From Flavobacterium crocinum (GTDB lineage: Bacteria > Bacteroidota > Bacteroidia > Flavobacteriales > Flavobacteriaceae), in assembly GCF_003122385.1 (NCBI RefSeq), contig NZ_CP029255.1:5813432-5877431 (forward strand): a stretch of DNA of 64,000 nucleotides, read 5' to 3'. The notes under the pieces were generated by a model, which saw nothing but the letters and a program-made list of their open reading frames with translations, was not told the DNA's origin and searched no databases. This document shows positions 59,345-64,000 of the stretch, one piece after another. The translations under genes were made by a program, and so were the position numbers. Each line of letters begins with the position of its first letter. Within the stretch, counting starts at the first letter, position 1.

Positions 59345-60186
59345 GAAATCATACGATCGTTGTCGTAAATATCTTTTCGTAATTCTACATTTTTAAAATC
59401 CATATTTTCTAATAAATCGGTCATTTCTTTCCCAAGATATTGATTGATTTCAAAATATAGTTTTCCGGTTCCAAAAAGAGCTTTTCTCGCTAGTTCAGCA
59501 ATTTTTCGATAGAAAATCAAAGCATCAGTATCCTCTACAAAAAGTGCTAAATGTGGTTCGTAATCCAGAACATTTTTCTTGATTTCTACTTTTTCCAGAT
59601 TGCGGACATAAGGCGGATTCGAAACAATAACATCAAACTGACATCTTAATTCTTCTTCTCTTAGAATATCCAGCAATACAAAAGTCACATCAACATTATT
59701 TCTGACTGCATTTCTTTTAGCCGTTTCAATTGCTTTTTTAGAAACATCAATCGCGACAACTTCTGCATTAGGTATATTTTTAGCCAAAGAAATAGCAATA
59801 CAACCGCTTCCTGTTCCTATATCCAGGATTTTTATTTTTTTAGATTTCTCTGAACCTGCATTTTCATTAATAATCCATTCCACCAATTCTTCGGTTTCCG
59901 GTCTTGGAATTAAAACATTTTCATTTACTTCGAAATCCAAACCGTAAAAATGTGTTTTACCCAGTAAATACTGAATTGGAACTTCTTTCTTTAAATGTTT
60001 CACTAATTCATCCCATATAACAAAGTCATTCTCTTCAAATGCCAGTTCATGGTTTAATGCTAAGTCAATCTGACGAAGCTTATGTTTCTCTTCCAGAATT
60101 AAATAAAAAAAACTCTCCGCTTCGTACGCATCGTAAAAAGGCGATAATTCTTTAATAAATTGAGTGCGGTATTGTTTAATTTTCAT
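59320..60186 (-). CDS. prmC: Peptide chain release factor glutamine methyltransferase PrmC (HemK)
   Basis: A 288-residue protein. An N-terminal helical domain (about 1-90) is followed by the SAM-binding motif ILDIGTGSGCIAISLAKNI near residue 125 and the catalytic NPPY in FDVIVSNPPYVRNLEKV near 190. PRPETEELVEW near 99 is also typical. It methylates Gln in the GGQ motif of release factors 1 and 2. The last residues, SCKVSKTL, are encoded inside a palindromic repeat. It is divergent from nothing and is followed upstream by an unrelated GNAT gene. Confidence 0.95.
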   Translation of the reverse strand: MKIKQYRTQFIKELSPFYDAYEAESFFYLILEEKHKLRQIDLALNHELAFEENDFVIWDELVKHLKKEVPIQYLLGKTHFYGLDFEVNENVLIPRPETEELVEWIINENAGSEKSKKIKILDIGTGSGCIAISLAKNIPNAEVVAIDVSKKAIETAKRNAVRNNVDVTFVLLDILREEELRCQFDVIVSNPPYVRNLEKVEIKKNVLDYEPHLALFVEDTDALIFYRKIAELARKALFGTGKLYFEINQYLGKEMTDLLENMDFKNVELRKDIYDNDRMISCKVSKTL

Positions 60187-60272
60187 TTCAATTTTTTGAA
60201 CATTATATTATCAGTCCAAACTGATTTTTAACTTTAAATAAGTCTCGTTCATTAAGATTTGTTACAACTTTT

Positions 60273-60758
60273 TTACAAAACTTTCAACATCCATACCGGA
60301 CAAGAATTATGCCCAGTGCAACCTAACGGAGCATCTAAATATTCAAAACCTGATTTTTTATACAGCTTTTGCGCGGCATGCATAAAAGGCATCGTTTCGA
60401 TATAACATTTTTCAAAACCAAAAGCTCTTGCTTGCTCCAGACATTTTTCCATCATTTTGGTTCCAATTCCTAAACCGCGTGTTTTCGGAAGAAAATACAT
60501 TTTTTGCAATTCACAAATAGCTGAATCTCCATTTTCCAAAGGCGCAATTCCGGCACAACCTACAATTTCCCCATCATTTTCAACCACAAAATAAGCCGAT
60601 TTTGCTTTACCATATTCCTCAAACATAAAATCCAAACAAGGGTCTTCGTATGCAGTTCCTACTTTTGGAATTTCCATTTCGTCAAAAACAGATCTAATCA
60701 AACTCGCAACTGACTGATTGTCTTCTTTTTCAATTGCTCGTATAAGCCAATTTACCAT
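60273..60758 (-). CDS. GNAT family N-acetyltransferase
   Basis: A 161-residue protein with the acetyl-CoA-binding motif LQKMYFLPKTRGLGIGTKMM near residues 85-105 (R-G-x-G-x-G), then YIETMPFMHAAQKLYKKSGF near 120-140. The N-terminal part IRAIEKEDNQSVASLIRSVF is typical. The substrate is unknown. A possible role in small-molecule or protein acetylation. It is divergent from ribD with a 131-base gap between start codons. Confidence 0.88.
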   Translation of the reverse strand: MVNWLIRAIEKEDNQSVASLIRSVFDEMEIPKVGTAYEDPCLDFMFEEYGKAKSAYFVVENDGEIVGCAGIAPLENGDSAICELQKMYFLPKTRGLGIGTKMMEKCLEQARAFGFEKCYIETMPFMHAAQKLYKKSGFEYLDAPLGCTGHNSCPVWMLKVL

Positions 60759-60877
60759 TTTTTTTATTCTAAATTATTATCAATACAAAAGTATACATAG
60801 TTTTTCGATACTATTATAACTAACTGTATTGTTTCACAACTTAAGCATTTTCAGTTAGGGATAAATTCAAAAATAAC

Positions 60878-60885
60878 TACTTTTG
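60878..60885 (+). promoter_or_regulatory. Promoter -7 element of ribD, next to the start codon
   Basis: TACTTTTG is an exact TAnnTTTG match, ending four bases before the GTG start (60890). The message should be leaderless or nearly so. A T-rich -33 side is present (TTTTCAG near 60848). Confidence 0.55.
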
Positions 60886-60889
60886 CACT

Positions 60890-61939
60890 GTGAATATACA
60901 TGAAAAATACATAAAACGCTGTATAGAACTGGCACAAAATGGGCTTGGAACAACATATCCGAACCCAATGGTTGGAAGCGTAATCGTCTACGAAGGTAAA
61001 ATCATTGGTGAAGGCTGGCACAAAAAAGCCGGTGAACCACATGCGGAAGTAAATGCCGTGAAATCTGTAAAAGATAAATCTCTTTTAAAAAAAGCTACAA
61101 TTTATGTAAGCTTAGAACCTTGCAGTCATTTTGGAAAAACACCTCCTTGTTGTGATTTGATTATTGCAAATGAAATTCCGAATGTTGTTGTTGGAACAGT
61201 TGATCCAAATGAAAAAGTAGCAGGAAAAGGAATTCTAAAATTAATCGAAGCTGGCGCAAATGTCACAGTTGGAGTTTTAGAAGATGAATGCAACGAACTC
61301 AATAAGCGCTTTTTTACTTTTCATCAGAAGAAAAGACCTTATATCATTTTGAAATGGGCAGAAAGTCAGGACGGATTTTTAGCTCCTGAAAAAGTTTCAG
61401 ATCAGGAACGAAAACCAATTTGGATTACAAATCAATATTCAAGACAATTGGTTCATAAATGGAGAACTGAAGAGCAGGCCATTTTAGTAGGAACACAAAC
61501 TGTTGTCGATGATAATCCGAAATTAAATGCAAGAGATTGGAGCGGGAATAATCCTGCAAGAGTGATTGTAGATCGTCATAACCGAATTAATCCAGACAGT
61601 TTTGTTTTTGATAATTCTGTTAAAACCATTGTTTTTGTTAGTGAGAATATAAAATCATCAACTGAAAACACTCAGTTTGAAATAATCGATTTTAACAAAA
61701 ATATCATGCCACAGATTTTGGAAGTTTTGTATCAAAATCAAATTCAGTCTATAATAATTGAAGGCGGAAGACAGACTTTACAATCTTTTATTGATGAAAA
61801 TCTTTGGGATGAAGCTCGTGTTTTCAGAGGAAAATCAATTTTCAAGAATGGAACAAAAGCACCAATTATTTCAAAAAAAGAAATTATAAAAACCAATATT
61901 TTAAGTGACGAATTAACACAGATTAGAAATCATGATTGA
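60890..61939 (+). CDS. ribD: Bifunctional riboflavin biosynthesis protein RibD
   Basis: A 349-residue protein. The deaminase domain (about 1-145) has the zinc site HAEVNAVKSV near residue 50 and PCSHFGKTPPCCDLI near 78. The reductase domain (about 150-345) has RPYIILKWAESQDGFLAPE and, near 210, LVGTQTVVDDNPKLNARDW. It carries out two steps of riboflavin synthesis: deamination of the pyrimidine and reduction of the ribose. The start is GTG at 60890 since no in-frame ATG precedes the conserved MNIHEKYIKRCIELAQNGLG. It overlaps the next gene by eight bases, so translation is coupled. Confidence 0.96.
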   Translation: MNIHEKYIKRCIELAQNGLGTTYPNPMVGSVIVYEGKIIGEGWHKKAGEPHAEVNAVKSVKDKSLLKKATIYVSLEPCSHFGKTPPCCDLIIANEIPNVVVGTVDPNEKVAGKGILKLIEAGANVTVGVLEDECNELNKRFFTFHQKKRPYIILKWAESQDGFLAPEKVSDQERKPIWITNQYSRQLVHKWRTEEQAILVGTQTVVDDNPKLNARDWSGNNPARVIVDRHNRINPDSFVFDNSVKTIVFVSENIKSSTENTQFEIIDFNKNIMPQILEVLYQNQIQSIIIEGGRQTLQSFIDENLWDEARVFRGKSIFKNGTKAPIISKKEIIKTNILSDELTQIRNHD

Positions 61940-62534
61940 CGCTATAATTTTTGACTTTGGTGACATTTTTATCAATTTGGACAAACAAGCTACTATTTCC
62001 GGTCTGCAAAAATTAGGAATGACAGAATGGAATGCAGACTTTGACCAACTCAATTTTTCGTTTGAAGTCGGAGGCATTTCGCCGGAAGATTTTATTGGCG
62101 GTTTTCAGACACAACTGCCTAATGCTTCCAAAGAAGAAATCCTTAAAGCATGGAATGCTGTATTGGCAGATTTTCCTTTTTACCGTTTGGAGTTTCTTCA
62201 GGAATTATCAAAAAAATATCGTCTGTTCTTATTAAGTAATACCGACTCTATTCACATCAATACTTTTGAACAGAAAAGCGGTATTTCTTTCTATAAAGAT
62301 TTTTATGCTTGTTTTGAGAAAGTATATTTTTCATTTGAAATGGGATTAAGAAAACCTGATCCAAAAATTTATCAAACTCTTTTAGACAATCATAATCTAA
62401 TTCCGGAAAACACTTTGTTTGTCGACGATAAAAAAGAAAATACAGACAGCGCTGCTGCTTTAGGAATCAAAGTTTGGAATCTACAAGTTGGGAAAGAAGA
62501 TGTTGTAGATTTATTTAGCAAAGGATTATTATAA
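61932..62534 (+). CDS. HAD-superfamily hydrolase, subfamily IA
   Basis: A 200-residue protein. Motif I is IIFDFGDIFINLDKQAT near the start, in which the usual second Asp after D-x is Gly-Asp shifted (DFGDIF, as in many HAD-IA proteins with DxGxT-like variation). Motif II LFLLSNTDSIH is near residue 98, motif III GLRKPDPKIYQ near 137 and motif IV NTLFVDDKKENTDSAAALG near 160. It overlaps ribD by eight bases. In some bacteria a HAD phosphatase removes phosphate from the RibD product; this gene is a candidate for that step, which is an inference from its position. Confidence 0.85.
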   Translation: MIDAIIFDFGDIFINLDKQATISGLQKLGMTEWNADFDQLNFSFEVGGISPEDFIGGFQTQLPNASKEEILKAWNAVLADFPFYRLEFLQELSKKYRLFLLSNTDSIHINTFEQKSGISFYKDFYACFEKVYFSFEMGLRKPDPKIYQTLLDNHNLIPENTLFVDDKKENTDSAAALGIKVWNLQVGKEDVVDLFSKGLL

Positions 62535-62552
62535 AAAAATATTTTAGCCACT

Positions 62553-62568
62553 CCCGATAGCTATCGGG
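62553..62568. repeat. Perfect palindrome CCCGATAGCTATCGGG
   Basis: CCCGATAG and CTATCGGG form a 16-base perfect palindrome without a loop, 19 bases after the HAD gene stop. Its words resemble the TATCGGGG end of 59150-59240. Confidence 0.65.
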
Positions 62569-62602
62569 ATATACTAATTAATAAAGGATTCAAAAATATG
62601 TT

Positions 62603-62685
62603 GCCACGAATTACACAAATTTCCATTAATTAAACTGGTTTAAAAATTAAAACTAAAATTCGCGGAAATTTGTGTAATTAGTGGC
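62603..62685. repeat. Dispersed inverted repeat, GCCACGAATT family, copy 3
   Basis: GCCACGAATTACACAAATTT at the left and GGAAATTTGTGTAATTAGTGGC at the right (62664-62685, shortened here) are near-perfect inverse complements. It lies between the HAD and YigZ genes. The other copies are at 20145-20223 and 28677-28765. Confidence 0.8.
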
Positions 62686-62742
62686 AAAAAAAATCTTTTA
62701 AATCCATTAAATCTGTGGCCAAAAAAATTAAAAGCTTAACAT

Positions 62743-63375
62743 TTGGAAATCAACGATACTTATCAAACTATTGCAACTGCATCTCAAGAAATACTGTTCA
62801 AGGAAAAAGGCAGTAAATTCTTTGGCTACGCATTTCCGATAGATCATGAAGATGAAGTAAAACCCATTATTGAAGACCTCAAAAAACAACATCCGCATGC
62901 TGTACATTATTGTTATGCTTATCAATTAGGAGTTGGAAATAAAATCTCTTATCGCGCTAATGATGATGGAGAACCTAGTAATACAGCCGGAGCTCCAATT
63001 TACGGTCAGATACAATCTTTTGGTGTAACTAACGTTTTGGTTGTAGTAGTTCGGATTTTTGGAGGTGTAAAATTAGGAGTTGGTGGTTTGATTGCAGCTT
63101 ACAGAACTACAGCACAACAGACATTAGAAGTTTGTGAAATTGTAGAAAAAACTATTGATGTCGAATTTTTAATTTCTTTTGATTACAAAAACATGAATAA
63201 AGTAATGCGGGTTATCAAAGAAAAAAAATTAGAAATAACATCACAGGAAATGGAAATAGATGAAAATTCAGGACTGCCAATTGGCAAAATTGTGACCAAA
63301 ACACGAAAAAAAAATGCCGAAGCAGTGTTCAGCATTTTTGATTTAATGTTCGAAATTGATATTAAAATTATATAA
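62743..63375 (+). CDS. YigZ/IMPACT family protein
   Basis: A 210-residue protein. The IMPACT domain (about 1-130) shows FKEKGSKFFGYAFPIDHEDE, HPHAVHYCYAYQLG, ANDDGEPSNTAGAPIYGQIQ and VVVVRIFGGVKLGVGGLIAA, which are the family's conserved blocks. A DUF1949-like ferredoxin-fold domain (about 135-205) follows. The start is TTG at 62743, since no ATG precedes the conserved region. Family members are linked to translation control (IMPACT binds GCN1 in eukaryotes) but bacterial roles are unclear. Confidence 0.92.
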   Translation: MEINDTYQTIATASQEILFKEKGSKFFGYAFPIDHEDEVKPIIEDLKKQHPHAVHYCYAYQLGVGNKISYRANDDGEPSNTAGAPIYGQIQSFGVTNVLVVVVRIFGGVKLGVGGLIAAYRTTAQQTLEVCEIVEKTIDVEFLISFDYKNMNKVMRVIKEKKLEITSQEMEIDENSGLPIGKIVTKTRKKNAEAVFSIFDLMFEIDIKII

Positions 63376-63399
63376 ATTAACACAAAAACAAACGTCATT

Positions 63400-63813
63400 T
63401 TAACACTTTTCTTCAAGTGATTTGAATATGTCTAAAATGTATTCCGGAGGGGCAGTTGGACGACCTGTTTTTAACGCGACAAATACCAAAATAAACGTGG
63501 CAGTTGTTAATAACTCATTTGACTCATTATAGATTGCGCAGTCAAATTCAATCTTAACCGAAGAGTGACTTTTGAAAGTGGTATGAATTGTTAAAAGTTC
63601 ATCATATCTTGCCGATTTTTTGTAATTGATATTCATGTTGACAATTGGAAGACCAATTCCGCTTTCTTCCATGCTTTTATACGAAACCCCTTTATTTCTA
63701 AGCCATTCCACGCGTCCAATTTCAAAATAAGGCACATAATTTCCGTGATAAACGACTCCCATTTGGTCGGTTTCTGAGTAACGAACTCTTACTTGAGTTT
63801 GATGATTTTTCAT
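63400..63813 (-). CDS. Acyl-CoA thioesterase (YbgC/4HBT, hotdog fold)
   Basis: A 137-residue hotdog-fold protein. RVRYSETDQMGVVYHGNYVP near residue 8, with the catalytic Asp (S-E-T-D) and YHGNY, is the YbgC/4HBT signature, followed by YFEIGRVEWLRNKGVSYKSM. It hydrolyses acyl-CoA or acyl-ACP, and in Gram-negatives YbgC is connected with the Tol-Pal system. It is convergent with the YigZ gene. Confidence 0.93.
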   Translation of the reverse strand: MKNHQTQVRVRYSETDQMGVVYHGNYVPYFEIGRVEWLRNKGVSYKSMEESGIGLPIVNMNINYKKSARYDELLTIHTTFKSHSSVKIEFDCAIYNESNELLTTATFILVFVALKTGRPTAPPEYILDIFKSLEEKC

Positions 63814-64000
63814 TTATAAAATATTAAAAAAATTCGAATTTAAAAAGCCCTATTACAACTTTTTTTTATAAAATTAGATACCAAAATATTTTTTTTTACA
63901 GAAATTTGTTCACATATTTGTTATCCCGAAATAAGGAATAAAATCGCTCCTTTTTTATTAGGAGAATCTTTATCAATAATATAAAAATTTATTTGAATCT
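63814..64000. other. AT-rich tail of the window without a recognised gene
   Basis: The last 187 bases have no convincing open frame. They are AT-rich and include GTTATCCCGAAAT (7 of 9 bases of the DnaA box TTATCCACA) and GAGAATCTTTATCAATAATA. No exact DnaA box is present. If my memory of Flavobacterium gene order (thioesterase next to dnaA) is right, the origin region may follow, but the sequence alone does not show it. Confidence 0.3.

Overview
The window is a low-GC chromosomal segment of a Flavobacteriaceae bacterium, most likely the genus Flavobacterium. The evidence is the Bacteroidetes-type promoter signature (a -7 element TAnnTTTG, often with TTTG about 19-21 bases upstream), the near absence of Shine-Dalgarno sites, frequent GTG/TTG starts, lineage-typical proteins (a large SecA without a C-terminal zinc domain, a TonB plug/vWA protein, small Flavobacteria-only proteins), and many intergenic inverted repeats of kinds common in this genus. 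No insertion sequence, prophage, CRISPR array or rRNA operon was found. The only tRNA recognised is tRNA-Trp(CCA).

Layout. 1-9212 (minus strand) is an exopolysaccharide/O-antigen type locus read right to left: TagD-like cytidylyltransferase, SGNH lipoprotein, Wzx-like flippase, hexapeptide acyltransferase, Wzy-like polymerase, GT-B glycosyltransferase, GT92, GT2, a second hexapeptide acyltransferase, and the start of another GT2 cut by the left edge. A promoter and a leader hairpin lie in front of it. 9490-16653 (mostly plus) holds a secreted protein, an ABC-F ATPase, an FKBP lipoprotein, a methyltransferase, a LolD/MacB-type ATPase, a cobalamin adenosyltransferase and a DUF2795 protein. 16741-25585 holds secA, an rRNA/tRNA methyltransferase, a sirtuin, purB and a Kef-type antiporter. 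25756-28641 holds a 1-Cys peroxiredoxin, an AEC transporter and an Rrf2 regulator with an NmrA-like oxidoreductase, both preceded by the same 19-bp operator-like site. 28826-34549 holds meaB, a compact HAD/ParB-like pair, an LTA-synthase-like sulfatase and a MATE transporter.

34740-44002 holds a small outer-membrane barrel, PPK2, two secreted proteins, and an ECF sigma / anti-sigma / plug-vWA operon, followed by a scramblase-like protein, an SDR and an Sm-like protein. 44189-55439 (minus) holds mtaB, acetyltransferase and HAD genes, a lone RecA1 half of a DEAD-box helicase, an NtrC-like AAA+ response regulator without a DNA-binding domain, a Na+-efflux-type ABC pair, and dnaJ/grpE. 55921-63813 holds tRNA-Trp, hisS, an FtsX/MacB-type permease, prmC, ribD, a HAD phosphatase, a YigZ/IMPACT protein and a YbgC-type thioesterase.

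Most of the window is core housekeeping sequence. The most unusual material is (i) the sigma/anti-sigma/vWA operon, in which the anti-sigma-like protein and the vWA protein both carry a TonB-plug-like segment; (ii) the twin operators at the Rrf2/NmrA pair; (iii) the HAD-SAK/ParB-like pair; (iv) several reduced versions of well-known proteins (DnaJ with half a zinc domain, NtrC without HTH, half helicase, sirtuin without zinc cysteines); and (v) more than ten kinds of long intergenic inverted repeats, one of which forms the 3' end of prmC. All family assignments are from reading the sequence; no database search was run.
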